This document shows, one piece after another, positions 43,101 through 51,900 of a stretch of DNA of 64,000 nucleotides. Origin of the DNA: Pirellulales bacterium (GTDB lineage Bacteria > Planctomycetota > Planctomycetia > Pirellulales > DATAWG01); the NCBI GenBank assembly GCA_036267355.1, contig DATAWG010000072.1, positions 1 through 64,000 on the forward strand, read 5' to 3'. Numbering within the stretch: position 1 is the first letter of the stretch; each line of letters begins with the position of its first letter. The position numbers and the translations under genes were made by a program. The notes beneath the pieces were generated by a model. It worked only from the letters and a program-made list of their open reading frames with translations, was not told the origin of the DNA and made no database searches.

Positions 43101-43183
43101 CCGCCGTGTGCCACTGGCTTCGCCGGTGCTGCTGGGCGAACGCTTCGGCCATTCACACTGGCAGAACCAATGGCACACGCGGT
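43101..43183. repeat. Palindromic element with GTGTGCCACTGGC arms
   Basis: CCGTGTGCCACTGGCTTCGC on the left and CACTGGCAGAACCAATGGCA plus CACGCGG on the right form an imperfect long hairpin beginning 9 bases after the SDR stop. The CTGGC-TTCGCC-GGTG core resembles the spacer words of the tandem array at the left end of the window. Confidence 0.6.
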
Positions 43184-43448
43184 GCAACGCCCGCCTGGAG
43201 GCGCGCAGCGCAAGCAAGGAAGCACGCACAAGTAAGACCGTCGCTTCGGCTTAGATTGCCTGGCGATTCCGGTCTCCGCGGATTGAGCTTGGCGGTTTGT
43301 CACCGGAGCCGAGCGCTCGGATACTTCCCGATTTTGATTGACGCAGCCCGCCGTGTTGCTACAACAACATTCAATGGGGGAACATTTTGCATCGGTCTCT
43401 TGCCGATATTCGCGGCGACTGCGGCGTTTTGCCGAAAAGGGAGGAGCG

Positions 43449-45035
43449 ATGGCCAATCAATCTCGTCGAGCGTTTTTGGAGGATGTGGGCCGAGGCATGT
43501 TGGTTGCCAGTGTGGGCGCTACGATCGCCACAGATCTGGAATTGGCTCCGCGTGCCTTCGCCGACGACAAAGGGCCGGCGCGCCTTTCCTTTGGAAAGCT
43601 TGACGCCCTGGCCGGGCTGATGCAGGACATTCCGGCCGAAAAGCAATTGCCGATCCTTGTGAAAAAACTCCGCGACGGCACATCATTGCGCGAACTGGTC
43701 GCCGCGGGAGCGCTAGCGAATGCGCGGCAGTTCGGCGGCCACGACTACGTCGGCTGGCACACCTTCATGGCGCTCGCGCCGGCTTTCGAAATGGCAAAGG
43801 AACTTCCGGAAGCCCGGCAAGCTTTGCCGGTGCTCAAGGTGCTCTATCGCAACGCCCAGACGATTCAGCGCTCGGGCGGACCCCAGCATGAGGCCCTCAA
43901 ACCGGTCGAACCCCGCAGCTTGGCAGCTGGCCGTTCGGGCACCGAACTGTTGCGCGAAGCCATTCAAAACCGCGATTTGCCGGAGGCCGACGCTATTTTC
44001 GCGGCTCTGGTCCTCCGCAATCCGGAAATTGCTTACAACGATCTTCAGCCGATCGTCGAGGAAGCGATTTATCCGGATGCCGATGGCATTCATTGCGCGG
44101 TCCTCGCTTGGCGAGCTTGGGCCACCCTCGACCTGACCGGCAAGGAACACGCTCAGACATTGTTGCGGCAGTCGGTGCATTTCTGCATGGACCGGGAGCG
44201 GCGCATCGACGGCGGATTGGAGCCCAGCATCCGCACGGCGCTGCCGCGCTTGCTCGATCGCCACAAGCTGATCGGCCGCACCGCTGGCAGGCGCCCGGCA
44301 GACGACGCTTGGGTCGACGAACTCGCCCGAACGATCAGCGCGGGCAACCACGAGCGGGCGGCCGAGGCAGTGGCGGCGGCCTTGGCCGAAGGGTTCGATC
44401 CCGAGGCGGTCGGCGAAGCCATCTCACTGGCAGCCAACCATCTGCTGCTGTCCGACTCCGGACGCCCGTCGCCGATCGGCACCGGGGGAAGCCAATTCGT
44501 GAAGGCCAAGAACAGCGTTCATGGCGACTCGGCCGGTGTGCATGCGTCCGACGCCACCAATGCTTGGCGCAACATCGCGCGGGTCAGCAATTCCCGAAGC
44601 GCTTTCGCCAGCCTGATTGTCGCGGCATACAACGTCGGGCCAAGCGTGGGCAATTTCGGCGGCGTGGGCAAGGATCTTTATCCGCTGCCCGAACATCTGC
44701 AAAGAGTGCGGGGCAAGGATCCCGCGGCGCTGGTGGGCGAGGCCGAGGAAGCCATCCGTGCCAATGATCAGCCGCTCGCCTGTGCCGCAGTTCACCGCTA
44801 TGGCGAGCTCGGACAGTCGCCGCGCGCGATCCTGGATATATTGTTGAAGTACGCGGTCAGCGAAGACGGCGCGCTGCATGCAGAGAAATACTACCGCACC
44901 GCGACCGAAGAGTTTGCTGCGGCCCGTCCCGCGTTTCGCTGGCGGCAACTCGTGGCGTTGGCGAGGGTGACAGCCAGTGAATACGGCCAGCCGGCGCCGG
45001 GTTATGCCGACGCGTGCCGTTTGCTTCATGTGTGA
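43449..45035 (+). CDS. Tat-signal protein of unknown family, precedes the PSCyt1/DUF1501 pair
   Basis: A 528-residue protein beginning SRRAFLEDVGRGMLVASVGA, a twin-arginine-like signal, with likely cleavage near AFADD. The mature protein is largely alpha-helical, rich in Ala, Arg and Glu, and without an obvious enzyme signature. Segments that may be conserved are HDYVGWHTFMALAPAFEMAK, VLKVLYRNAQTIQ, QPIVEEAIYPDADGIHCAVL, SVHFCMDRERRIDG, and a His/Asp-containing stretch SVHGDSAGVHASDATNAWRN. The conserved His, Asp and Glu could form a metal or haem site, but that is only inference. ATG 43449 follows GGGAGGAGCG. The gene is followed by the PSCyt1/PSD1 gene after 120 bases, so the three genes probably form one transcript. 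I do not recognise the family. Confidence 0.7.
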   Translation: MANQSRRAFLEDVGRGMLVASVGATIATDLELAPRAFADDKGPARLSFGKLDALAGLMQDIPAEKQLPILVKKLRDGTSLRELVAAGALANARQFGGHDYVGWHTFMALAPAFEMAKELPEARQALPVLKVLYRNAQTIQRSGGPQHEALKPVEPRSLAAGRSGTELLREAIQNRDLPEADAIFAALVLRNPEIAYNDLQPIVEEAIYPDADGIHCAVLAWRAWATLDLTGKEHAQTLLRQSVHFCMDRERRIDGGLEPSIRTALPRLLDRHKLIGRTAGRRPADDAWVDELARTISAGNHERAAEAVAAALAEGFDPEAVGEAISLAANHLLLSDSGRPSPIGTGGSQFVKAKNSVHGDSAGVHASDATNAWRNIARVSNSRSAFASLIVAAYNVGPSVGNFGGVGKDLYPLPEHLQRVRGKDPAALVGEAEEAIRANDQPLACAAVHRYGELGQSPRAILDILLKYAVSEDGALHAEKYYRTATEEFAAARPAFRWRQLVALARVTASEYGQPAPGYADACRLLHV

Positions 45036-45155
45036 ACGTTGTCCGCTTTCCATCCCGATTTTTTGGATTCGCATCCGGACGCCGTTATTCGGCGGAATCT
45101 TTTGCCGGGAATTGGAAGGCGCCGGTTCTTGCTGCAGCCTACGCAAATATTCCTC

Positions 45156-48077
45156 ATGGATCGCATCGCTATCGCCTTCTCCATCCGGACGGCGGTGTTC
45201 ATATCCGCTCTGATAGTCGGCATCGCAGGTTGGTCCGTCGCTCGGGCCGATGATGCTGCAACCGTGGCCCCTTCGCCAACTCCAACCGCCAAGCGGGTCG
45301 ATTTCGATCGCCAGGTAGCACCGATCCTGCTGCGGCGTTGCGCGGGTTGCCATAATCCGGGCGAAAATTCCGGCGGCTTGAGTTTGCTTTCTCTCGAGTC
45401 GGCCCGAGTGGGCGGCAAGAGCGGCGAACCTGCGATCAAGCCCGGCGATATCGACAATAGCTACGCCATCACGCGAATCGAAGCCGGAGAAATGCCGCCG
45501 CCGCAAAAGGCCAAGCCCGTCGAGCCGGCGGAACTTGTCCTGTTGAAACGATGGATCGATTCCGGAGCCGCTTGGACGAAAGGTCGCGTGCTCGACCCCC
45601 TATCGACGACCACCGACACGCGAGCCGGCCGCGATTGGTGGTCGCTGCAGGCGCCAGTGCGGCCGAAATTGCCGCAAGTGAAAAATGCCCACTGGATTCG
45701 TACGCCGATCGACGCCTTCGTGTTGGCGAAACTTGAGGAAAACGGTCTCGAGCCATCGCCCGAGGCGGATCGCGCAACGCTGATCCGCCGCGCCACGCTC
45801 GACGTGCTCGGGCTGCCGCCGTCGCCCGAGGAAGTGCAGGCGTTTGTCGCGGACCGATCGCCGGATGCCTACGAACGGTTGGTCGATCGGCTGTTTGCAT
45901 CGCCGCATTATGGCGAATGTTGGGCCCGGCATTGGCTCGACGTGGTGCGCTTCGCCGAGAGCGACGGATTCGAAATGAACCGGCCTCGCCCGAATGCCTG
46001 GCCGTTTCGGGATTATGTCATCGAATCGTTCAACTCGGACAAGCCCTACACGCAATTCATCACCGAGCAATTAGCCGGGGAGCAGATTGGGGCCGATGTC
46101 GCCACCGGCTATCTGGTCGCCGGGCCCTGGGACCAAGTGAAAAGTCCGGATGTCGAACTTACTCGCTTGCAGCGCCTGGCCGAATTGGACGACATGGTTT
46201 CGACCACGACCACGGCATTCCTCGGACTGACATCCGGCTGCGCGAAATGCCACGACCACAAATTCGATCCGATCACGCAACGCGATTACTACGCGATGCA
46301 AGCGATCTTCGCAGGCGTGCAACACGGCGAGCGAGCGCTGCCCGAGTCGCCGGAGCAAGGTCGCCGGCGGCGCGCGATCGAGCAAGAAATCGCGGCAGCG
46401 GAGCAGAAAAAGCGAGCGATCGCCGTGAGCATCGAGCCGCTGGCACGCGTTCGATCGCGGAGCGGCGATTCGCCGCATTCATCGAACAAGAAATCCGCTC
46501 GGCTGCGGGCGGCCGTGAATCCGCTTTACAATGTCGATCGCTTCGAGGCGGTGATGGCGAAGTACGTTCGGTTCACCGTTCGCGCGACGAACAATCTCGA
46601 ACCCTGCATCGACGAACTGGAAATCTATTCGGCGGGGCCGCCGCCTCGAAACGTTGCCTTGGCGAGCGCCGGCGGCGCGGCCAGTGCATCGGGGACATTC
46701 GCAAATGGCACCTACAAGCTTCATCAACTGCCGCACATCAACGACGGGCACTACGGCAATTCGTGGAGTTGGATTTCCAATGAAGTCGGGCGCGGGTGGG
46801 TGCAGATCGAATTGCGCGAGCCGACGCGGATCGACCGCATCGTGTGGGCCCGTGATCGCGAAGGCGTCTTCCGCGACCGGCTGGCAACGAGTTATCGGAT
46901 CGAGGTCGCGATCGAGCCGGGAAAATGGCAGACGGTCGCCACGAGCGACGACCGCCAGCCATACGATCCACGGGCGACCCCGATCCCGCTCGATCCGTCG
47001 CAATTGCCGAGTGGACAGAAATTGAAGTATGAGTCGCTTGAGGCGTCGATTGCCCTCGCCAGCGCTCGGCTCAAACAATCGCAGCCGCCGGTCGCCTATG
47101 CTGGCAATTTCTCGCAGCCGGGCGAGCCGACCTACCGGCTGAACCGCGGAGACCCCATGCAGCGGAAGGAAGAAGTGCAGCCGGGCTCGATTGCGGCAGT
47201 GGGAAAAGCCTTCGAACTGTCGAGCGCCGCGCCGGAAGCTCAGCGCCGGTTGGCCCTGGCCCGATGGATCGCTGATCCGAGCAATCCGCTGACGGCCCGC
47301 GTGATGGTCAACCGAATTTGGATGTATCACTTCGGCCAGGGCTTGGAACGAAGCCCGAGCGATTTTGGCTTCAACGGCGGAAAGCCGTCGCATCCGAAGT
47401 TGCTCGATTGGTTGGCGACCGAATTCATGGCAAACGGCTGGCGGCCGAAATATATCCACAGGCTGATTCTGCTTTCCAGCACCTATCGCCAGTCGAGCCG
47501 CTTTGACGCGCGCAATGCGGCGATCGACGGCGACGACACTTTTCTCTGGCGATTTCGCTCGCGGCGGCTGGATGCCGAACCGATTCGCGACAGCATTCTC
47601 TCGGTCAGCGGCACGCTCGAAACACGAATGGGCGGCCCGGGATTCGATGTGTTCGAGCCGAATAACAACTACGTCAAGGTCTATTTCCCCAAACAAACAT
47701 TCGGGCCGGCCGAATGGCGACGGATGATCTATCTCGACAAGCCGCGCATGCAGTTTGACGCCACCTTCGGCGCATTCGATTGCCCCGATTCAGCGCAACC
47801 GTTGGCGAAGCGCAATACGTCCACCACCGCGCTGCAAGCGTTGAACCTGTTGAACGGCTCATTCGTCGAACAACAGACGGCGCGCTTCGCGCGAAGATTG
47901 AATCGAGACCGGCCAAACGACGTGCCGGGCCAAATCCAGCGTGCCTTTTGGTTGGCGTTCGGTCGAGCGCCCGACGGCGAGGAACTGCGCGCCGCCGAGA
48001 AACTAGTCGCCCACGAAGGGCTGCCAATCTTTTGCCGCGCAATGTTGAACGCGAACGAACTCGTCTACTTGCCTTGA
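45156..48077 (+). CDS. PSCyt1 / DUF1549 / DUF1553 protein with inserted discoidin-like domain
   Basis: A 973-residue planctomycete surface or periplasmic protein. After a signal segment (IRTAVFISALIVGIAGWSVA) comes a PSCyt1 cytochrome-like domain (about 48-140) with the haem-binding CAGCH motif. DUF1549 (about 180-400: WIRTPIDAFVLAKLEENGLE, HYGECWARHWLDVVRFAESD, and CAKCHDHKFDPI) and DUF1553 (about 700-960: RRLALARWIADPSNPLTARV, RIWMYHFGQGL, HPKLLDWLATEFM) follow. Between them (about 500-640) sits a beta-rich segment (YVRFTVRATNNLEPCIDELE, WISNEVGRGWVQIELREPTR, RIDRIVWARDREGVFRDRLA) like an F5/8-type C carbohydrate-binding domain. Family members are thought to act in polysaccharide degradation, without proven activity. 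The upstream frame from 45039 lacks a signal peptide and is rejected. The DUF1501 gene follows 7 bases later. Confidence 0.92.
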   Translation: MDRIAIAFSIRTAVFISALIVGIAGWSVARADDAATVAPSPTPTAKRVDFDRQVAPILLRRCAGCHNPGENSGGLSLLSLESARVGGKSGEPAIKPGDIDNSYAITRIEAGEMPPPQKAKPVEPAELVLLKRWIDSGAAWTKGRVLDPLSTTTDTRAGRDWWSLQAPVRPKLPQVKNAHWIRTPIDAFVLAKLEENGLEPSPEADRATLIRRATLDVLGLPPSPEEVQAFVADRSPDAYERLVDRLFASPHYGECWARHWLDVVRFAESDGFEMNRPRPNAWPFRDYVIESFNSDKPYTQFITEQLAGEQIGADVATGYLVAGPWDQVKSPDVELTRLQRLAELDDMVSTTTTAFLGLTSGCAKCHDHKFDPITQRDYYAMQAIFAGVQHGERALPESPEQGRRRRAIEQEIAAAEQKKRAIAVSIEPLARVRSRSGDSPHSSNKKSARLRAAVNPLYNVDRFEAVMAKYVRFTVRATNNLEPCIDELEIYSAGPPPRNVALASAGGAASASGTFANGTYKLHQLPHINDGHYGNSWSWISNEVGRGWVQIELREPTRIDRIVWARDREGVFRDRLATSYRIEVAIEPGKWQTVATSDDRQPYDPRATPIPLDPSQLPSGQKLKYESLEASIALASARLKQSQPPVAYAGNFSQPGEPTYRLNRGDPMQRKEEVQPGSIAAVGKAFELSSAAPEAQRRLALARWIADPSNPLTARVMVNRIWMYHFGQGLERSPSDFGFNGGKPSHPKLLDWLATEFMANGWRPKYIHRLILLSSTYRQSSRFDARNAAIDGDDTFLWRFRSRRLDAEPIRDSILSVSGTLETRMGGPGFDVFEPNNNYVKVYFPKQTFGPAEWRRMIYLDKPRMQFDATFGAFDCPDSAQPLAKRNTSTTALQALNLLNGSFVEQQTARFARRLNRDRPNDVPGQIQRAFWLAFGRAPDGEELRAAEKLVAHEGLPIFCRAMLNANELVYLP

Positions 48078-48084
48078 GGATCGC

Positions 48085-49569
48085 ATGCCAACTCCGATCA
48101 TTTCTCACGAAGGACGACGATTGCTGGACAGGCGAAATTTCTTGGGCCACACGGCCGGCGGACTGACCGGCGTCGCGCTGGCCAGCTTGCTCCATCGCGA
48201 TGGCTTGCTTGCTTCGACGGATCCGGCGCCGTGGCAGCCGCGCATCGATCCGGCCGCCCCGCTTCGCGCCCGATCGCCGCATTTCGAGCCGAAGGCGAAA
48301 CGCGTGCTGATGATTTTCTGCTCCGGTGCGTGCAGCCAACTCGACACATGGGACTACAAACCGTCGCTCATCAAGTACGACGGCAAGCCGATGCCGGGCA
48401 ACGCCAATGTCGTGACATTTCAAGGCAAGCTCGGCAATCTCACCCGCAGCCCGTGGCAGTTCCGTCCTCGCGGCCAATGTGGCAAATTCACTTCCGACCT
48501 GTTGCCGCGGCTCGGCGAGCTTGTCGACGATATGTGCTTCATCCACTCGATGACGTCGAAAACGAACACGCATGGTCCCGGCGAAACGTTCCTGAGCACC
48601 GGCTTCACGGCCGAGGGTTATCCGAGCGCGGGCGCGTGGGTCACGTATGCGTTGGGGAGCGAGGCCGACGATTTGCCGGCTTATGTGGCGATTCCCGATC
48701 CGCGCGGCGTGCCGCAAGCCGGTCCGCAGAATTGGGGAAGTGGATTCCTGCCGGCCGTGTTTCAAGGCACTGCGTTCAACGCCCAGCGGCCGATCCGGAA
48801 TCTCGCCCGCCCCGCGGAAATCAGCCCGGCAAGCGATTTGGCGACGCGCGATTTTCTCAAGTTGCTCAACGATCGGCATCAGCAGCGGAATCCCGGCGAT
48901 ACAGAGCTCAGTGCTCGCATCGCGAGCTATGAACTCGCCGCCAAGCTTCAACTCAGCGCACCGCTCGTCGGCGACCTGTCGCAGGAGACCGCCGCCATGC
49001 ATCGGCTTTATGGAACCGACGACCCGAACACGATCAAAGCCGGCTTCGCGCGCAATTGCCTGTTGGCCCGCCGGCTGCTGGAGCGCGGCGTGCGCTTCGT
49101 GCAGCTTTTCAATGGCGCTTATGCGATGGGCGAAGGCGTCGGCAATTGGGACGGGCACAAACAGCTCAAGGAGCAATACGACAAGCATGGCCCGGTGCTG
49201 GATGGCCCCGCCGCCGCGCTATTGCGGGACCTCAAGAGCCGCGGCATGCTCGGCGACACGCTCGTGATGTGGGTTACGGAATTCGGCCGCACGCCGATGT
49301 TCCAGCTCGGCGCGAATGGCCGCGACCACAACCCCAAGGGCTTTACCGTTTGGCTGGCCGGGGCGGGAGTCAAAGCGCCGTTCAGCTACGGCAGCACCGA
49401 TGAATTCGGCTACGAAGCGGCGGAAAATCCGACCTCGGTCTGGGAACTGTATGCGACCGTGCTGCACTTGCTCGGACTGGATTACAAGCGGCTTAGCTTT
49501 CGATTCAATGGCGCCGATCAGCGACTGACGTTCGTCCATGGCCGCGTCATTACGGAAATCTTGTCGTAG
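48085..49569 (+). CDS. DUF1501 protein (sulfatase-like fold), Tat-exported
   Basis: A 494-residue DUF1501 protein, the usual partner of PSCyt1/PSD1 proteins. The N-terminus LLDRRNFLGHTAGGLTGVAL is a twin-arginine signal. The family is related to alkaline phosphatase/sulfatase folds. Recognisable blocks are RVLMIFCSGACSQLDTWDYK, HSMTSKTNTHGPGETFLSTG, SAGAWVTYALGSEADDLPAY, LVMWVTEFGRTPMFQLGANG and RDHNPKGFTVWLAGAGVK. The His/Asp/Asn residues in these blocks could bind metals. It is translated 7 bases after the PSD1 gene with GAGGATCGC in front of ATG 48085, so the two are co-expressed. Substrate unknown. Confidence 0.93.
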   Translation: MPTPIISHEGRRLLDRRNFLGHTAGGLTGVALASLLHRDGLLASTDPAPWQPRIDPAAPLRARSPHFEPKAKRVLMIFCSGACSQLDTWDYKPSLIKYDGKPMPGNANVVTFQGKLGNLTRSPWQFRPRGQCGKFTSDLLPRLGELVDDMCFIHSMTSKTNTHGPGETFLSTGFTAEGYPSAGAWVTYALGSEADDLPAYVAIPDPRGVPQAGPQNWGSGFLPAVFQGTAFNAQRPIRNLARPAEISPASDLATRDFLKLLNDRHQQRNPGDTELSARIASYELAAKLQLSAPLVGDLSQETAAMHRLYGTDDPNTIKAGFARNCLLARRLLERGVRFVQLFNGAYAMGEGVGNWDGHKQLKEQYDKHGPVLDGPAAALLRDLKSRGMLGDTLVMWVTEFGRTPMFQLGANGRDHNPKGFTVWLAGAGVKAPFSYGSTDEFGYEAAENPTSVWELYATVLHLLGLDYKRLSFRFNGADQRLTFVHGRVITEILS

Positions 49570-49704
49570 ATTCGAAAAAAGCAACATCCCCAGGCCGGAT
49601 TCAAACACACACTGGCCACGGCTAGTGGATCGTGCGTTATTCGGCTGGAGCGAAGAACGACGCCGGCGGCGCCGAACGCCATGACCGGCGACGCCGCGCC
49701 GAGT

Positions 49705-50001
49705 TCAACGAGGCTTTTTGCGCCGCAGGATCTCTGTTTCGGCGGCCAGCCAAAACTCGACGCCGTCGCTTGCCGGGCAGCCGGCTTCTTGCCACTTTCG
49801 ATACGCGATCGATCGAATCTCGTTCTCGCGCCCGCCCCCTTCTTCCGCCCGGCTGTCGGCAATTGGCGGGCTTGCCTGGGGCGTGGCGGCGGCATGCAGG
49901 GGCTGCGTCGTGGCTTGCGAGGGTTGTGATGGAGCCTTCGGGGGCTGCGACGAGGCTTGCGAGGGCTGCGTTCGGGCCTGTGGTTTCGTGATCGGTGGCA
50001 T
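49705..50001 (-). CDS. DUF2934 small protein
   Basis: A 98-residue protein. The first 45 residues are Pro/Gln/Ser/Ala repeats (QPSQASSQPPKAPSQPSQAT), and the C-terminal 40 residues carry the DUF2934 motif IRSIAYRKWQEAGCPASDGV followed by EFWLAAETEIL. DUF2934 occurs in many bacteria as a short helical module of unknown role, sometimes fused to regulatory domains. ATG at 50001 follows AAGGAGGACGAGCG, a very strong Shine-Dalgarno. The gene is divergent from the CFA-like gene. Confidence 0.82.
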   Translation of the reverse strand: MPPITKPQARTQPSQASSQPPKAPSQPSQATTQPLHAAATPQASPPIADSRAEEGGGRENEIRSIAYRKWQEAGCPASDGVEFWLAAETEILRRKKPR

Positions 50002-50313
50002 CGCTCGTCCTCCTTGAGGTCGTGATTGGGCGTCGAGACTGTCTCGGCGCCGCCGCTGGAATCCCTCACCACTTTCCGCCAATGCAGTTACCGGCCAAGA
50101 CCGGGTCCCGGCCAACACTGCTCATCATGATAGCCGGTTGCGATCATTTTGCCTACCAATTCCGGCATGCGGTAGTGGTACGTTTTCAGGACGTGCTATG
50201 GCACGGGGCTTGCAGAATGTCGGTCGGTATCGGATAACAATTCGTCTAGGATCCGCTGGGAAGTGGTGACGGATCGAATCCGAGTTTGACCGCATGAAGC
50301 AGGAACGACTCCT
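50002..50313. other. Divergent control region between DUF2934 and the CFA-like operon
   Basis: Contains the sigma-54 promoter at 50199-50214. Upstream of it at 50094-50115 is a GC-rich palindromic stretch (CCGGCCAAGACCGGGTCCCGG). A search of this segment by eye finds no gene. Promoters for the minus-strand DUF2934 gene are not identified. Confidence 0.55.
50199..50214 (+). promoter_or_regulatory. Consensus sigma-54 (RpoN) promoter
   Basis: TGGCACG, four bases, then TTGCA: an exact match to the -24/-12 consensus TGGCACG-N4-TTGCW, with GG and GC at the correct 10-base spacing. Transcription would start near 50225, giving a leader of about 90 bases before the CFA-like gene at 50314. The region upstream (50002-50198) is available for an enhancer-binding activator. 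This implies control by a sigma-54-dependent activator rather than housekeeping sigma. Confidence 0.75.
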
Positions 50314-51900
50314 ATGAATTCACGCCTGAGTTCGCAGCGACTGACCGAGCTAAGCCGCAACGGGGCCGCATCGGAAATCGCGGCCCAAGACATCTCCCCT
50401 CCGACGCGACCGTCTTCGACCGCAACCGCTTCATCTTCGAGCGGAGCGGCATTGACCGCGCAACCCCCCCAATCGAGGACCCCGGCCCGAGAGTCGGAAC
50501 TGCGCTGGTCGCGTCGGATCGTCGAGCGAGCGCTTCGCAAATTGGGTGACCCGGCCATCGCCGTCGTGCTATGGAATGGGCAAGAAGTTTGTACATCCGC
50601 CGAGCCCCCCGCCGCGCGGCTGCGGTTTCACGATCGGGCGGCGTTGTGGCGCGTCGCTCTGGATCCGCGAATGCAATTTGGCGAAATGTATAGCCGCGGT
50701 CGGCTCGATGTCGAAGGCGATATGGCCCAGATGTTGATCTCGCTCGATCGGGCGCTCATGCGGATCGGGCGCACCGATATTGGAGCGAATCGGCCGTTGC
50801 TATTTCTCCGCCAGTTGCTCCATCCGAACACGGCCGCGCAGGCCAAGCAGGATATCCATCGCCACTACGATTTGGGCAACGATTTCTACCGCCTCTGGCT
50901 CGACCAGCAGATGCTCTATACCTGCGCCTATTTCGCCGAACCGAGCATGTCGCTCGAAGAGGCACAAGTGGCCAAGATGGACCACGTGGCTCGCAAGCTA
51001 TGGCTGCAGCCGGGCGAAACCGTGATCGAAGCGGGCTGCGGCTGGGGGGCCCTCGCGCTGCATCTGGCCCGGCGATACGGCGTCAGCGTGCGAGCGTTCA
51101 ACACGTCACACGAACAGATCGTCTTCGCGCGGGCTCGGGCTCGGGCGGAGGGATTGCACGATCGCGTCGAATTCGTCGAAGAAGATTGGCGCAATATCCG
51201 CGGCCGGTGCGACGCGTTTGTGTCGGTCGGCATGCTCGAACATGTCCGCCCGCCAAACTACCGGCGATTGGGCGAAGTGATCCACGGCTGCCTGAAGCCG
51301 AACGGTCGCGGCCTGATCCATTCGATCGGCCGTAACCGCCCGCAACCGATGGATCCCTGGATTGATCGGCATATTTTTCCCGGTGCGATTCCGCCGTCGA
51401 TCAGCCAGATGATGACGATTTTCGAATCGCGCGAGTTCTCTTTGCTCGACGCCGAAAACCTGCGGCTGCACTACGCCCTGACGCTCCGCCACTGGCTCGA
51501 CCGCTTCGAAAAATCCAGGGAGCAGGTCTTGCAGATGTTCGACGAGCGGTTCGTCCGCATGTGGCGGCAGTATTTGGCTGGCTCGCTGGCGGCGTTCGAG
51601 GCCGGGGCGCTGCAATTGTTTCAAGTGCTCTTTGCTCCCGGCGCCAACCATCAGGTTCCCTCGACACGGCGTTATCAATACGAAACGTCGCTCCCGCCGG
51701 CCCCGAGTTGGTTTGCGGGCGGTCCGGACAAGGTTCCCGCGGTGGCAACGCAGCCTTCGTCGGACGAGAACGGCCAGTTGCCAAGCGACAACGGACATTG
51801 CGCTCAAAACGCCAACGGCCAAGACGCCAACGGCCAAAACACGAATAGCCAAAACGGGCACGCATCAAGGACCCCTGCATGCAATCCTGCGACGTCTTGA
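50314..51900 (+). CDS. Cyclopropane-fatty-acyl-phospholipid-synthase-like methyltransferase
   Basis: A 528-residue SAM-dependent enzyme of the CFA synthase family, which transfers a methylene or methyl group to unsaturated phospholipid acyl chains. After a Ser/Thr/Ala/Pro-rich leader of about 60 residues comes the N-terminal CFA domain (RIVERALRKLGDPAIAVVLW). DIHRHYDLGNDFYRLWLDQQ follows, then the SAM-binding loop VIEAGCGWGALALHLARRYG, RAFNTSHEQIVFA and VSVGMLEHVRPPNYRRL. The C-terminal 60 residues are a low-complexity tail with NGQ repeats (QNANGQDANGQNTNSQNGH) encoded by short direct DNA repeats. The stop overlaps the start of the flavoprotein gene by 22 bases. A sigma-54 promoter lies 100 bases upstream. 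Could modify sterol, carotenoid or fatty-acid chains. Confidence 0.88.
   Translation: MNSRLSSQRLTELSRNGAASEIAAQDISPPTRPSSTATASSSSGAALTAQPPQSRTPARESELRWSRRIVERALRKLGDPAIAVVLWNGQEVCTSAEPPAARLRFHDRAALWRVALDPRMQFGEMYSRGRLDVEGDMAQMLISLDRALMRIGRTDIGANRPLLFLRQLLHPNTAAQAKQDIHRHYDLGNDFYRLWLDQQMLYTCAYFAEPSMSLEEAQVAKMDHVARKLWLQPGETVIEAGCGWGALALHLARRYGVSVRAFNTSHEQIVFARARARAEGLHDRVEFVEEDWRNIRGRCDAFVSVGMLEHVRPPNYRRLGEVIHGCLKPNGRGLIHSIGRNRPQPMDPWIDRHIFPGAIPPSISQMMTIFESREFSLLDAENLRLHYALTLRHWLDRFEKSREQVLQMFDERFVRMWRQYLAGSLAAFEAGALQLFQVLFAPGANHQVPSTRRYQYETSLPPAPSWFAGGPDKVPAVATQPSSDENGQLPSDNGHCAQNANGQDANGQNTNSQNGHASRTPACNPATS

Noticed and set aside
43168-43183. Sigma-54-like sequence TGGCACACGCGGTGCA upstream of the Tat protein gene
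   Set aside because: The -12 box is GTGCA rather than TTGCA, and the sequence is part of the arm of a palindromic repeat, which explains it better.
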